NCBI RefSeq assembly: GCF_008806755.1 | Contig: NZ_WAAU01000008.1 | Coordinates: forward strand, 384,964 to 448,963 | From: Tenacibaculum aiptasiae | GTDB lineage: Bacteria; Bacteroidota; Bacteroidia; Flavobacteriales; Flavobacteriaceae | Direction of reading: 5' to 3' | DNA: 64,000 nucleotides | Part shown: positions 36,956 to 46,194 of the stretch, in pieces | Numbering within the stretch: the first letter of the stretch is position 1 | How the letters are laid out: the number at the start of each line of letters is the position of its first letter | Notes under the pieces: generated by a model | The model's input: the letters and a program-made list of their open reading frames with translations, nothing else | The model's database searches: none | What the model was told of the DNA's origin: nothing | Translations under genes and position numbers: made by a program

Positions 36956-37381
36956 CTAATATACTTCTATTAATATAGCGATGACTCCTAAAAATAAACA
37001 CAAAGGAGAAAAATATTTAGAATCGTTTTTTGCAAATTTTGTTTCTGTTACTTTCTTAAAAAAACCAACATACTTAAACTCTCCTACAGCACGTAGTATA
37101 AAAACACCAGAAACTATATATAATCCATACTTCAAAAACCATTCAGGTATCATTTCTATTTGAAAAAGATTTACCTTAGTAGCAAAGAGCATAGCAATAA
37201 TTAATAAAAATACTCCAACAAATAAGCTATCAATCCATTTTGGTTTTAATACTACCTCCCCATTTAATTTTGTTGGTATTACTTGATTAAATCCCCATTT
37301 TCCTCCTGCAAACCAATACAAATGAATTAGTGAAATAAATGTGAGTATTAAAAAGCTAATCAATCCTAAAAAATAAACCAT
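36956..37381 (-). CDS. DUF3995 integral membrane protein
   Basis: A 141-residue protein with four predicted transmembrane helices (about 2-22, 50-70, 82-100, 120-140). The segment LIHLYWFAGGKWGFNQVIPT and the LRAVGEFKYVGFFK stretch are typical of DUF3995. No function is known. It is divergent from hutI across a 51-bp gap that must contain both promoters. Confidence 0.82.
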   Translation of the reverse strand: MVYFLGLISFLILTFISLIHLYWFAGGKWGFNQVIPTKLNGEVVLKPKWIDSLFVGVFLLIIAMLFATKVNLFQIEMIPEWFLKYGLYIVSGVFILRAVGEFKYVGFFKKVTETKFAKNDSKYFSPLCLFLGVIAILIEVY

Positions 37382-37399
37382 AATTAATCGTTTTTAATG

Positions 37400-37407
37400 T
37401 AAATTTG
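37400..37407 (+). promoter_or_regulatory. Putative -7 element of hutI
   Basis: TAAATTTG matches the Bacteroidota TAnnTTTG box, 25 bp before the hutI start codon. No clear TTG at -33. Confidence 0.5.
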
Positions 37408-37432
37408 TTTTAGCCAAATTTAAGAACAACAT

Positions 37433-38665
37433 ATGACAACATTATTGATAAATATCAAGGAATTAATTCAGGTGAGAGATCACTCTATAAAAAAAGTAAG
37501 TGGTAATGAAATGAAGATTTTACCCACTATAAAAAATGCTTTTTTACTTTTAAAAGATGATAGAATTGTTGACTTTGGTCCTATGAATGAGTTATCTGTT
37601 TCTGCTGATGAAACTGTTGATTGTACTGGTAAAATGATACTTCCTGCTTGGTGCGATTCTCATACGCACATTGTATATGCAGGAAATAGAGAACAAGAAT
37701 TTGTTGATCGTATTAATGGTTTATCTTATGAAGAGATAGCTAATAACGGTGGAGGTATTTTAAATTCAGCAAAAAAGCTGCAAGAAACTTCTGAAGAAGA
37801 ACTATATAAACAATCTTCTGTTCGTTTAGAAGAAGTTATGAAACAAGGTACAGGTGCAGTTGAAATTAAATCTGGATATGGTTTAACTGTTGATGCTGAA
37901 CTAAAAATGTTACGTGTTATAAAAAAATTAAGAGAAAATTATAACTTACCTATCAAAGCAACATTCTTAGGTGCTCATGCTTTCCCATCTGAATATAAAA
38001 ATAATAAAGAAGGATACATTAATTTAATTATTAATGAAATGCTTCCTAAAATAGCATCAGAAAATTTAGCTGAATTTATAGATGCTTTTTGTGAAACTGG
38101 TTATTTCTCTGTTGAAGATACTGACAGAATTTTATCAGCTGGAAAACAATATGGTTTAACTCCAAAAGTACATGTAAATCAATTTACTACTATAGGTGGA
38201 GTTCAAGTAAGTGTTAAACACGACGCTTTATCTGTTGATCATTTAGAAGTTATGAATGCCGATGATATTGAAACATTAAAAGGTTCGGAAACAATGCCTG
38301 TTGCTTTACCTTCTTGTTCTTATTTTCTAAGTATTCCTTACACACCTGCTCGCGATATTATAAACGCTGGTTTACCATTAGCATTAGCTACAGACTTTAA
38401 TCCTGGTTCTACTCCTTCTGGTAATATGAATTTTGTTGTAGCTACTGCATGTATTAAGATGAAGATGACTCCGGAAGAAGCTATTAATGCCGCAACCATT
38501 AATGGTGCGTATGCCATGAACCTTTCTGATGAAGTTGGGAGTATTACTAAAGGAAAAAAAGCAAACTTTATTATTACAAAAGAAATTTTAAGTTATGGGG
38601 CTATTCCTTATAATTTTGGATCAATATTAATTGATTCCGTTTTTATTAATGGAAAAGCTATTTAA
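37433..38665 (+). CDS. hutI: Imidazolonepropionase
   Basis: A 410-residue amidohydrolase-superfamily enzyme of histidine degradation that opens 4-imidazolone-5-propionate to N-formimino-glutamate. Metal site: CDSHTHIVYAG; further hallmarks are GTGAVEIKSGYGL, FLGAHAFP, VHVNQFTTIGG, VDHLEV and the C-terminal ATDFNPGSTPSGNM. Length is normal. The arginase-family hutG-like gene follows after 1 bp; hutH and hutU are not in the window. Confidence 0.96.
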   Translation: MTTLLINIKELIQVRDHSIKKVSGNEMKILPTIKNAFLLLKDDRIVDFGPMNELSVSADETVDCTGKMILPAWCDSHTHIVYAGNREQEFVDRINGLSYEEIANNGGGILNSAKKLQETSEEELYKQSSVRLEEVMKQGTGAVEIKSGYGLTVDAELKMLRVIKKLRENYNLPIKATFLGAHAFPSEYKNNKEGYINLIINEMLPKIASENLAEFIDAFCETGYFSVEDTDRILSAGKQYGLTPKVHVNQFTTIGGVQVSVKHDALSVDHLEVMNADDIETLKGSETMPVALPSCSYFLSIPYTPARDIINAGLPLALATDFNPGSTPSGNMNFVVATACIKMKMTPEEAINAATINGAYAMNLSDEVGSITKGKKANFIITKEILSYGAIPYNFGSILIDSVFINGKAI

Positions 38666-38666
38666 T

Positions 38667-39674
38667 ATGTTACGTACATTTTCAGAACACGACATCAAAA
38701 ATTTTGTTAGTCTTAGAAAAGGAGAAACTAAAATTGGTGAGTTAATACAAACCATATCTGATAGTTCTAACATTATTGAAGAACTAAATAATTCATCTGC
38801 TAAATTTGTAATTCTTGGAGTACCTGAAGATATTGGTGTAAAAATGAATTATGGAAATGGTGGTGCTCATACAGCTTTTACTCCTGCTTTAAAAGCATTC
38901 TTAAGTACACAAGAAAATCAATTTATCAACGGAGAAAATATTTTTGTTTTAGGATACTTAGACTATTTAGAAGATGTTTCTTATTTTGATAAAAGCGATC
39001 GAAATAAAGGTGATTTACTTGTAAAAGCTATTGATCAAAAACTTTCAGAAGTTATTAAATTGATTGTTGAAGCTGATAAAATTCCAATTGTAATTGGCGG
39101 TGGACATAATAACTCTTACGGAAATTTAAAAGGTTTTTCTGAAGCGAAACAACAAGCTATTAATGTTATCAATTTAGATGCGCATACCGATTTACGTCAA
39201 TTAGAAGAACGTCATAGTGGAAATGGATTTTCTTATGCTATAGAACGTAATTATCTAGATAAGTACTTTATGTTTGGTTTACATGAAAATTATACTCCTC
39301 AGTATATTTTTGATTACATGCAAGACAAATCCAATATTGATTATAATACTTACGAAGAATTAGAAGTTTATAAAAGTCTTTCTTTTGAGAGTGAACTTGA
39401 ACGTGCTTCAAATTTTATTCAAGACAAACCTTTTGGTATTGAAATAGACTTAGATTGTATTCAAAACTTTCCTAGTAGTGCTATGACTCCTAGTGGTTTT
39501 ACTTCTTTACAAGCTAGACAGTTTGTACATTTCTTTGCTAAAAACCCAAATGCTTCTTATATACATATTTGTGAAGGAGCTCCTGCAGTAATGAATAATG
39601 AAACAGCTGCAGGACAAGTAGGTAAATTTATAAGTTATTTAATTTCCGACTTTATTAAAGCTAAAGGAAAATAA
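38667..39674 (+). CDS. hutG: Formimidoylglutamase-like arginase-family protein
   Basis: A 335-residue binuclear-manganese ureohydrolase. Metal ligands are in VIGGGHNNSYGN, NLDAHTDLRQ and IEIDLDCIQNFP. Position one base after hutI supports N-formimidoyl-glutamate hydrolysis to glutamate and formamide. The ORF is open from 38631, but the ATG at 38667 (MLRTFSEHD) is the natural start because the upstream part overlaps hutI. A different guanidino substrate cannot be excluded from sequence. Confidence 0.86.
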   Translation: MLRTFSEHDIKNFVSLRKGETKIGELIQTISDSSNIIEELNNSSAKFVILGVPEDIGVKMNYGNGGAHTAFTPALKAFLSTQENQFINGENIFVLGYLDYLEDVSYFDKSDRNKGDLLVKAIDQKLSEVIKLIVEADKIPIVIGGGHNNSYGNLKGFSEAKQQAINVINLDAHTDLRQLEERHSGNGFSYAIERNYLDKYFMFGLHENYTPQYIFDYMQDKSNIDYNTYEELEVYKSLSFESELERASNFIQDKPFGIEIDLDCIQNFPSSAMTPSGFTSLQARQFVHFFAKNPNASYIHICEGAPAVMNNETAAGQVGKFISYLISDFIKAKGK

Positions 39675-39680
39675 CTCATC

Positions 39681-39733
39681 TTAAATTAAACTTAGTATTA
39701 GTCTATTTTACTAGTACTAAGTTTAAATTTAAT
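39681..39733. terminator. Long bidirectional hairpin between hutG and the LytTR regulator
   Basis: TTAAATTAAACTTAGTATTAG pairs nearly perfectly with CTAGTACTAAGTTTAAATTTAA around a 9-nt loop. It overlaps the stop region of the regulator gene. Arms described together exceed 20 bp of pairing with only one or two mismatches. Confidence 0.7.
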
Positions 39734-40490
39734 CTATCCAATTTTTAAAATCTTTTACTCGTTCTCTACTAACAATTATTTCTGCTTCATTAAATGAATG
39801 TAATACTAATTTTAAGCGTGAATTAGTATACGAAATAATATCTTTTATGGCATTTATATGAATAATATAGGTTCTATTTACTCGAAAGAATTGCTCTGGA
39901 TCTAGTTGTTCTTGCCAATGTTCTAGTGAATGGTCTATCAAGTAATTTCTATTTGAATTAGTATGAATATAAGTTGATTTATTTTCTGAATAAAAGCACT
40001 CTATTTCATCTACATGTATAATTTTTATGTGTTGCCCTACTTTTATAGTAAAACGCTTTTTGAATTTCCTATCAACTGGATTAATTAATAACTTTCTAAT
40101 ATCATCAATATTAACTTGAACATCCGATTGTTTAGGCTGGTTTTCTTTAAATTTATCAACAGCAATTTTTAATTCGTCCTCATCAATTGGTTTTAATAAA
40201 TAATCTATGGAGTTTAATTTAAATGCTTTTAACGCATACTCATCATAAGCTGTAGTAAAAATTATTGCCGATTTTACCTCTACTTCTTCAAAAATTTCGA
40301 ATGATAAACCATCAGATAGTTGAATGTCTAAAAAAATTAAATCAGGATGCTCATTCTTTTGAAACCAATTAATAGATTCTTCTACAGAATGTAACATTGT
40401 TTCTACTTCAATTCCTAATTCAGCTAACATTCTATTTAACCTCCTAGCTGCTGGTTTTTCATCTTCAATTATTAATACTTTCATTATCAA
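39729..40490 (-). CDS. LytTR-family response regulator
   Basis: A 253-residue two-component regulator. Receiver domain: VLIIEDEKPAARRLNRML, phospho-acceptor Asp in LIFLDIQLSDG, Lys in YLLKPIDEDE. The C-terminal LytTR DNA-binding domain (about 140-253) contains IECFYSENKSTYIHT and FFRVNRTYIIHINAI. It pairs with the sensor kinase at 42014, with five 2TM-domain genes between them on the same transcript. ATG 40484 is an equally good start. Target promoters are unknown; LytTR proteins typically bind paired direct repeats. Confidence 0.93.
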   Translation of the reverse strand: MIMKVLIIEDEKPAARRLNRMLAELGIEVETMLHSVEESINWFQKNEHPDLIFLDIQLSDGLSFEIFEEVEVKSAIIFTTAYDEYALKAFKLNSIDYLLKPIDEDELKIAVDKFKENQPKQSDVQVNIDDIRKLLINPVDRKFKKRFTIKVGQHIKIIHVDEIECFYSENKSTYIHTNSNRNYLIDHSLEHWQEQLDPEQFFRVNRTYIIHINAIKDIISYTNSRLKLVLHSFNEAEIIVSRERVKDFKNWID

Positions 40491-40493
40491 TTT

Positions 40494-40802
40494 TTAATTT
40501 TTATCCATGTATTCTTTAACCTTTCTTTCTTCCCACTCTTTATTAAAAAGTAAATCCTTTCCAAAAACACTAACTCCATGTAGTATTAAAATCACGCCCC
40601 ACCAAAAAAAGATTTTATAATTGCTAATATCTGTAAAAGCTTCTACAAAAGTACTACCATAATCAATATCTTTAAAAATTCTATATCCTATGAAAACTAA
40701 ATTTATTAAAATATAGAATGTTAAATGCTTATAAAACTTTTTTATATCTTCTACTCTTTTTCTAGCTTTTATATATTTATCTGATTGTTGTTTTGAGTCC
40801 AT
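40494..40802 (-). CDS. 2TM domain protein 1
   Basis: A 102-residue membrane protein: an N-terminal amphipathic segment (YIKARKRVEDIKKFYKHL), two transmembrane helices (about 28-46 and 68-85) and a basic tail with FNKEWEERKVKEYM. This is the 2TM-domain architecture associated with LytS-type kinases in Bacteroidota. It is last of five tandem paralogues and 3 bp before the regulator start. It may modulate or multimerise with the kinase. Confidence 0.85.
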   Translation of the reverse strand: MDSKQQSDKYIKARKRVEDIKKFYKHLTFYILINLVFIGYRIFKDIDYGSTFVEAFTDISNYKIFFWWGVILILHGVSVFGKDLLFNKEWEERKVKEYMDKN

Positions 40803-40808
40803 AGTTAG

Positions 40809-41123
40809 TTAATTTTCATTCATTATATCTTCTATCTTTCTCTTTTCCCAGTTTTCTATAATAGAAATCTTGTTTTTAAATGCATAGATACCATGAATTA
40901 GAAGGCCAAATGCCCATAACAATGAATTTATCCAAATATTAGTTCTTATCCATTTTAAAGTATTTTGATTAGAAATATGCTCTTCAAAAAAATTGAATAT
41001 TGTATCTGAAAAAACAATGATTACAATCATCATTATGACAAACACCTGTAGGTGATTATAAAAATTCTTTTGCTTAGCTACTTTCTTCTGAGCCTGTAAG
41101 TATTTATCTTCTTTTTTCATCAA
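40809..41123 (-). CDS. 2TM domain protein 2
   Basis: A 104-residue paralogue: YLQAQKKVAKQKNFYNHLQ, two transmembrane helices and the tail ENWEKRKIEDIMNEN. The loop between helices (NFFEEHISNQNTLKWIRT) differs from its neighbours. Its start overlaps the previous 2TM gene by 20 nt, so they are translationally linked. The function is unknown beyond linkage to the two-component system. Confidence 0.84.
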   Translation of the reverse strand: MMKKEDKYLQAQKKVAKQKNFYNHLQVFVIMMIVIIVFSDTIFNFFEEHISNQNTLKWIRTNIWINSLLWAFGLLIHGIYAFKNKISIIENWEKRKIEDIMNEN

Positions 41124-41433
41124 ACTCCTTTATATATTCTTCAATCTTCCTATTTTCCCAATCTTTATTAAAAAAGATATTTGTTCCGAATGTTCCTAGC
41201 CAATGAAAAAATAAACCTATTCCCCAAAAAAGCCAGGTTGCATACACTCCAAAATGAGTTATAGCCTCTACAAAAGATTTATCTTCTTCTGTTGTTAAAC
41301 CTATAACGATAACTGTTGATATAAAAATATTTACCGCTATATATGCTGCTAAGTGCCAATAGAAACCTTTTATCTTTTCTACTTTCTTCTTAGCTAACAT
41401 GTATTTATGTTCTTGTGTATAATCTCTTTCCAT
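41104..41433 (-). CDS. 2TM domain protein 3
   Basis: A 109-residue paralogue: YMLAKKKVEKIKGFYWHLA, two transmembrane helices, then FFNKDWENRKIEEYIKEF. It overlaps the next gene downstream by 20 nt and is separated from the next upstream paralogue by 1 bp. The aromatic/His-rich second helix (GIGLFFHWLGTFG) is shared by most copies in the array. Confidence 0.84.
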   Translation of the reverse strand: MERDYTQEHKYMLAKKKVEKIKGFYWHLAAYIAVNIFISTVIVIGLTTEEDKSFVEAITHFGVYATWLFWGIGLFFHWLGTFGTNIFFNKDWENRKIEEYIKEFDEKRR

Positions 41434-41434
41434 T

Positions 41435-41722
41435 TTATTTCTTTTTTTCTAAATACTCTTTGATTTTCTTATCCTCCCAATCTTTTCCAAATCCAAAAAT
41501 TTCTTTTCCAAAAACAAGCATCCAATGGATAAATGTAGCAATACATATTCCTGCTACAGCAAACCAAAACCAGTGATAATAGGGAGAGAATATTAAATTT
41601 ACTGCTACTATTATTATAATTGATAAAACATTCACAAAAAGATGAGCATAAAACCCTTTAATTTCTTTAAGCCTTTTCTTAGCTGCTAAGTATTGTTTTT
41701 CTTCTGTATATCTAGTATCCAT
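41435..41722 (-). CDS. 2TM domain protein 4
   Basis: A 95-residue paralogue: YLAAKKRLKEIKGFYAHLF, two transmembrane helices around SPYYHWFWFAV, then FGKDWEDKKIKEYLEKK. It shares most features with copy 5. Gaps to its neighbours are 1 and 2 bp. Confidence 0.84.
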   Translation of the reverse strand: MDTRYTEEKQYLAAKKRLKEIKGFYAHLFVNVLSIIIIVAVNLIFSPYYHWFWFAVAGICIATFIHWMLVFGKEIFGFGKDWEDKKIKEYLEKKK

Positions 41723-41724
41723 GA

Positions 41725-42033
41725 TTACTTTTCTTCTTTTAAAAATTCTTTAATTTTTTGTTCTTCCCAATCTTTTCCAAATCCTATTCTTTCAAATCCA
41801 AAGACTCCCATCCAGTGAAAAAACAATCCTGCTGACATCCCAATTATTGGGTAATAAAACCAGTAATGATCAGGTACAAACTTTAAGTTGATAAAAATTA
41901 AGACTGGAATTATTAAAACTGTTACTATTAAATGAATATATAAACCTTTTATCTTTTCTACCTTCTTTTTTGCTCTGGCGTACCTATACTCTTCTGTGTA
42001 TTCTCTTTCCATCTTATCTATATTTTTCTTCAT
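41725..42033 (-). CDS. 2TM domain protein 5
   Basis: A 102-residue paralogue: YARAKKKVEKIKGLYIHLI, two transmembrane helices around VPDHYWFYYPIIG, then FGKDWEEQKIKEFLKEEK. The annotated start overlaps the kinase 3' end by 20 nt. An internal ATG at 42012 (MEREYTEE), matching the start of copy 3 (MERDYTQE), would remove the overlap and may be the true start. Confidence 0.84.
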   Translation of the reverse strand: MKKNIDKMEREYTEEYRYARAKKKVEKIKGLYIHLIVTVLIIPVLIFINLKFVPDHYWFYYPIIGMSAGLFFHWMGVFGFERIGFGKDWEEQKIKEFLKEEK

Positions 42034-43375
42034 CTTTTAAAATCTCGTTGATCTTACGCTCCTCCCAATTTTTACCTAAGAATAAATTGTAATTATTCAC
42101 TTCTAAATAATGGAAAACTAAACCTATTCCCCAACCTATCATTGGAAACCAAAACCACTGGAAACCTGAGTACGTCTTTAAATTGATGAACACTAAAAAA
42201 GGTATTACTAAACAGTATGATATTAAGTTTTGATAGAACTCTTTTAACTTCTCTACTCTTTCAACTGCTTTTACATACTTACTATTCTCTAAATCGTTTG
42301 TATTATAATTCATTGTATTTGATTTTGTTAACAGTGGTAAACTCACTGTAAATGTTTTATTATTATTTTTTATTTCAACAGCTCTGTTAGTTATTAAACC
42401 ATAACGATCTGCTATATTCCTTAACCCTACTTTAGTACTCTTGCCTATTGCTTCTTTAGGGTTTATATTATTTTGAATTTGTAAAAATCCATTCTCTTCA
42501 AAAATCTTTATTTCCAAAGGTTTTGCTGAAGAAACCACATTATGCTTTACTGCATTCTCTAGTAACAATTGTAACGATAATGGAACTATTTTTAACTCTG
42601 GATTACTTATCTCACTTGGTATTGTAAATTTGACTGCATCTTCAAATCGCATTTGTAACAATTCCATATATGTCCTAGCAAATTGTAACTCTTCTTTTAT
42701 TGGTACTAACTCTTTATTCCTTTGCTCTAAAACATAACGGTAAACTTTTGATAATTTAGTTGTAAACCTTTCTGCTTGTCTAGTATTTTCTCCTATTAGA
42801 GAGGTTAATACATTTAAACTATTGAATAAAAAGTGAGGATCTAATTGACTTTTTAATGTTTCAAACTTCGCTGTTTCAGTCTTTGCTACTATTTCATGCT
42901 GTGTAGTTTCTTTATTTGCCGCTCTTTTCCACTCTAACATGAAACCTCTTGCATGTAAAAAAGCAGAAACTCCAAAAGAAAATTGTATCCAAAATAAGTG
43001 AATCCATAATAAAGGAGACTTAAAAAACAGTGCTATATCTCGACCTTGTATTATTATAAACAATATATAATCTATTATTAAAATAGCTGGCACTGTATAT
43101 AATATAGTAGCTATTATACCTACCCAAACACGAGTATTTGTTTTAGTTACCCAATCCCACTTAGTACTTAAATAATCGTTTAAAAGCCCTTGTCCAAAAC
43201 CTAGTCCAAAAGAATATAAAGCAGATATACCTAACGACATTAGAAAACCTTTAATCGTATAACTCCCTCCTCCTATTAAGAAAAAGAATACTCCAAATAT
43301 TAATGTAATTTTTAAAGCTAATAATATGCCTTTTTTTAATTCCTTTGGAGAGAATATTTCTGCTCTTGTTTTCAT
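42014..43375 (-). CDS. LytS-type sensor histidine kinase fused to a C-terminal 2TM domain
   Basis: A 453-residue membrane kinase. Four to five N-terminal transmembrane helices (to about 160) are followed by the His_kinase domain (LKSQLDPHFLFNSLNVLTSLI, about 174-194, with the phospho-acceptor His) and an ATPase region (LLLENAVKHNV and VGLRNIADRYGL). After about residue 350 comes a full 2TM domain (YVKAVERVEKLKEFYQNLI ... KNWEERKINEILKDEE). It is the first gene of the seven-gene cluster ending in the LytTR regulator. The fusion suggests the stand-alone copies act on the kinase itself. Confidence 0.92.
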   Translation of the reverse strand: MKTRAEIFSPKELKKGILLALKITLIFGVFFFLIGGGSYTIKGFLMSLGISALYSFGLGFGQGLLNDYLSTKWDWVTKTNTRVWVGIIATILYTVPAILIIDYILFIIIQGRDIALFFKSPLLWIHLFWIQFSFGVSAFLHARGFMLEWKRAANKETTQHEIVAKTETAKFETLKSQLDPHFLFNSLNVLTSLIGENTRQAERFTTKLSKVYRYVLEQRNKELVPIKEELQFARTYMELLQMRFEDAVKFTIPSEISNPELKIVPLSLQLLLENAVKHNVVSSAKPLEIKIFEENGFLQIQNNINPKEAIGKSTKVGLRNIADRYGLITNRAVEIKNNNKTFTVSLPLLTKSNTMNYNTNDLENSKYVKAVERVEKLKEFYQNLISYCLVIPFLVFINLKTYSGFQWFWFPMIGWGIGLVFHYLEVNNYNLFLGKNWEERKINEILKDEEKYR

Positions 43376-43398
43376 CTTTTGTACTCTAAATATTGTGA

Positions 43399-43815
43399 TT
43401 AAAATCTAATTTCTAAAGATACATTTTTATCATCAACTAAAAATTTGATTTGATCGTATTGTGGAGGTCCAAACCTATTTATATTATTAGTAGATACTCC
43501 ATAATCTTCCATTGGCATACCATTTGGTTCAAAGTCCATTTTATTGTTGTTATTCTTATCGTGGAAACAAATAAGTGCATACTCTCCTTCAGGTACATTT
43601 TCAAAAACTACGGTACTTTTTCCTTTAGTAATTTTTGACGTTTTTGCTAAAACTGGTTCTTTTCTAAAATTATCTTTAGTAAACAATGCATAACTTATTT
43701 TACCTTCATCAGTAGTGGCATTTGTTACCGTTGCTGTTACCGTTCTATTTTGGGCTGATATTTTTCCTACAATAAAAAATAAGCTCACTAAAAAAAGTGT
43801 TGTAAAAAATTTCAT
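43399..43815 (-). CDS. DUF2141 family secreted protein
   Basis: A 138-residue protein with a signal peptide (cleavage after KISAQ, about 21). The mature beta-sandwich carries VTNATTDEGKISYALFTKDNF, VPEGEYALICFHDKNNNNKMDFEPNGMPMEDYG, which with its Asp/Asn loop is the DUF2141 hallmark (quoted here in parts). It is located in periplasm or outside; the function is unknown. It lies 23 bp upstream of the kinase gene on the same strand and may be part of its transcript. Confidence 0.86.
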   Translation of the reverse strand: MKFFTTLFLVSLFFIVGKISAQNRTVTATVTNATTDEGKISYALFTKDNFRKEPVLAKTSKITKGKSTVVFENVPEGEYALICFHDKNNNNKMDFEPNGMPMEDYGVSTNNINRFGPPQYDQIKFLVDDKNVSLEIRF

Positions 43816-43923
43816 CTCTTTTAATTTGTTAGTTAATACACTACAAATATCTAGAGGTGATGATGTTTTTGAAATTAAAAAAAACTCAATTGTAATTTTT
43901 TTAGGATGAACTGTAACAATTTG

Positions 43924-43931
43924 TATTTTTG
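43924..43931 (+). promoter_or_regulatory. Putative -7 element of the ECF sigma gene
   Basis: TATTTTTG matches TAnnTTTG, 34 bp before the GTG start at 43966. No convincing -33 TTG at normal spacing. Confidence 0.4.
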
Positions 43932-43965
43932 AGCTACTTATAATTTATCAACTAGACTAAACTTA

Positions 43966-44460
43966 GTGGAAAAGAAACTAGAAAATAAATTTTTATCTGA
44001 TTTTGAAGCAAATCAAAACATTGTACATAAGGTATGTAGAATATACACTACCAATCAAGATGCACACAATGATTTATTTCAAGAGATAACAATTCAGCTA
44101 TGGAAAAACTATAATAAGTTTAGAGGTGATGCTAAATTTAGTACTTGGATGTATCGAGTAGCTTTAAATACTGCTATTTCTTTGTACAGAAAATCTACCA
44201 GAACTGTAAAAACTCAAGACATTACCGACTACACTTTTAAAATTAAGGCTGAAGATTATGATGAGACTGAAGAATTACAACTGAAAGCATTATATAATGC
44301 TATTAGAAAACTAAACGATATTGATAAAGCTCTTATCTTTTTGTATTTAGAAGACAAACCTTACAAAGAAATATCAGAAACATTAGGTATTAGTGAAGTA
44401 AATGCAAGAGTAAAAATGAACAGAGCTAAAGAAAAATTAAAAAAAACATTAAACCCATAG
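43966..44460 (+). CDS. ECF-type RNA polymerase sigma factor
   Basis: A 164-residue sigma-70 family factor with regions 2 (DAHNDLFQEITIQLWKNYNKF ... KFSTWMYRVALNTAI, quoted in parts) and 4 (LDDIDKALIFLYLEDKPYKEIS, approximately, with ISEVNARVKMNRAKEKLKK). No region 1 or 3. The start is GTG at 43966; no in-frame ATG gives a full region 2. The membrane protein gene 6 bp downstream is its likely anti-sigma or effector. The stress signal is unknown. Confidence 0.92.
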   Translation: MEKKLENKFLSDFEANQNIVHKVCRIYTTNQDAHNDLFQEITIQLWKNYNKFRGDAKFSTWMYRVALNTAISLYRKSTRTVKTQDITDYTFKIKAEDYDETEELQLKALYNAIRKLNDIDKALIFLYLEDKPYKEISETLGISEVNARVKMNRAKEKLKKTLNP

Positions 44461-44466
44461 TAATAA

Positions 44467-45117
44467 ATGGATTTAGATAAGTATAAAAAAGCATGGGATA
44501 ATCAACCAGAAGAAACCGATAGAGTTTCTAAAGTTGATATTTACAAGATGGCACACTCCAAGTCGTCATCTATTGTTAAGTGGATTTTTATTATTGGAAT
44601 ATTAGAGCTTTTATTTTGGTCAGGATTGAACATATTTTTTATTGAATCATCCTACACAGAAGTATATGAGCAATTACATTTAAAAAGCTTTGTAAAAGTA
44701 AGTATATATCTTCATTACTTTGTTATTGTTGTTTTCCTATACTTCTTTTATAAGAATTACAAATCAATTTCTATTTCTGATACAACAAAAGTCTTACTTC
44801 AGAAAATATTAAAAACCCGAAAAACAGTAAAATACTATGTATACTTTAATCTTTTGTATGTAGTTTTTGCAAATATTTTTCTACTATGCTTCGTATTCTC
44901 AGATTTAGATTTATTAATAGATTATTATAACAGTCAAGGAATTGCAACCCCTGATAATAAACAACACTTATTAATTTCATTAATCATAGCTACTGTTTTC
45001 TTATTAGGATTTATGGTACTTATTCTCTGGTTATTCTATAGAATAATCTATGGAGTTCTATTAAGAAAGTTAAATAAAAACTATAAAGAGTTATCTAAAC
45101 TAGAAGATTTAAACTAA
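44467..45117 (+). CDS. Membrane protein linked to the ECF sigma factor (candidate anti-sigma)
   Basis: A 216-residue protein: a soluble N-terminus of about 38 residues (MDLDKYKKAWDNQPEETDRV) and four predicted transmembrane helices (about 40-60, 76-96, 120-145, 168-195). The N-terminal part resembles that of flavobacterial proteins often mislabelled beta-carotene monooxygenase. The usual zinc-binding HxxxCxxC of anti-sigmas is absent. The anti-sigma role is inferred only from operon position. A strong terminator follows. Confidence 0.7.
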   Translation: MDLDKYKKAWDNQPEETDRVSKVDIYKMAHSKSSSIVKWIFIIGILELLFWSGLNIFFIESSYTEVYEQLHLKSFVKVSIYLHYFVIVVFLYFFYKNYKSISISDTTKVLLQKILKTRKTVKYYVYFNLLYVVFANIFLLCFVFSDLDLLIDYYNSQGIATPDNKQHLLISLIIATVFLLGFMVLILWLFYRIIYGVLLRKLNKNYKELSKLEDLN

Positions 45118-45118
45118 T

Positions 45119-45151
45119 AAAAAAGAGGAAGTTTTTAACTTCCTCTTTTTT
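45119..45151. terminator. Bidirectional terminator (sigma operon / ltaE)
   Basis: Stem AAAAAGAGGAAGTT / AACTTCCTCTTTTT with a three-base loop, between convergent genes. Confidence 0.9.
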
Positions 45152-45152
45152 A

Positions 45153-46172
45153 TTAAAATGATTTTAATTCACTTAGTAAAATGGTTAACATCTCATCTGT
45201 AAAATCAAGATGAGTAACAATTCGTAATTTGCCTTCTCCCATAGAAATTAACAAAATACCTTTTTGCTTCATTTTCTCAATAAAGTCTATTGAATCAATA
45301 GTATCATTTACGTAAAAAATAACAATATTGGTTTCAATTGGTTCTACTTTTTTTACATATGAACAACTTTCTAAAACCTCACCAATTGCTTTTGCTCTTG
45401 AATGATCATCGGCTAAACGGTTTACTAAGTTATCCAACGCATAAATTCCTGCTGCAGCTAAAAAACCTGCTTGTCTCATACCTCCTCCAAATAGCTTACG
45501 TACACGTAATGCTTTTTCTATATGCTCTTTACTTCCTACTAAAACTGATCCAACTGGAGCTCCTAATCCTTTTGATAAACAAATAGAAATTGTATCAAAC
45601 AATTCACCATATTGTTGAGGAGTTTCATTTTGAGCAACTAATGCATTAAACAAACGAGCACCATCCAAATGATATGCTAAATTATAATCTCTGGTTACTT
45701 TACCTATTTTCACTAATTCTTCAAAATCCCAGCATGCACCTCCTCCTTTATTAGTTGTATTTTCAATACATACTAATCGATTAAAAGGAACATGAATATC
45801 TGCTCTACCAGATACAGCATTTTCTAATTGTTCAGCTGTAAACATTCCTCTATCACCATCAATTAAATATGAAGTTACTCCTGAATTAAAAGCTGCTCCA
45901 CCACCTTCGTAATTATACACATGTGCCCATTTATCGCAAAACATTCTATCACCTGGTTGGGTATGTATCTTTATAGCCGCTTGATTTGCCATGGTTCCTG
46001 ATGGGAAAAATAAAGCTGCTTCCATTCCAAATAATTTAGCAACTTTATCCTGTAATAAATTTACAGTAGGATCAGCACCAAACACATCATCACCAACTTC
46101 TGCATTCGTCATTGCTTTTAACATTCCTTCGGTTGGTTTTGTTACTGTATCGCTTATTAAGTTTATTTCCAT
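45153..46172 (-). CDS. ltaE: Low-specificity L-threonine aldolase
   Basis: A 339-residue PLP fold-type I enzyme that splits threonine (and allo-threonine) to glycine and acetaldehyde. N-terminal [17 protein letters not shown], the PLP stacking region [31 protein letters not shown] and the Schiff-base Lys in [16 protein letters not shown] are all present. Divergent to prfB (34 bp). Its glycine feeds GcvT chemistry, but that link is metabolic rather than positional. Confidence 0.95.
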   Translation of the reverse strand: MEINLISDTVTKPTEGMLKAMTNAEVGDDVFGADPTVNLLQDKVAKLFGMEAALFFPSGTMANQAAIKIHTQPGDRMFCDKWAHVYNYEGGGAAFNSGVTSYLIDGDRGMFTAEQLENAVSGRADIHVPFNRLVCIENTTNKGGGACWDFEELVKIGKVTRDYNLAYHLDGARLFNALVAQNETPQQYGELFDTISICLSKGLGAPVGSVLVGSKEHIEKALRVRKLFGGGMRQAGFLAAAGIYALDNLVNRLADDHSRAKAIGEVLESCSYVKKVEPIETNIVIFYVNDTIDSIDFIEKMKQKGILLISMGEGKLRIVTHLDFTDEMLTILLSELKSF

Positions 46173-46194
46173 TTTTAACTACGATTTTTAAATG

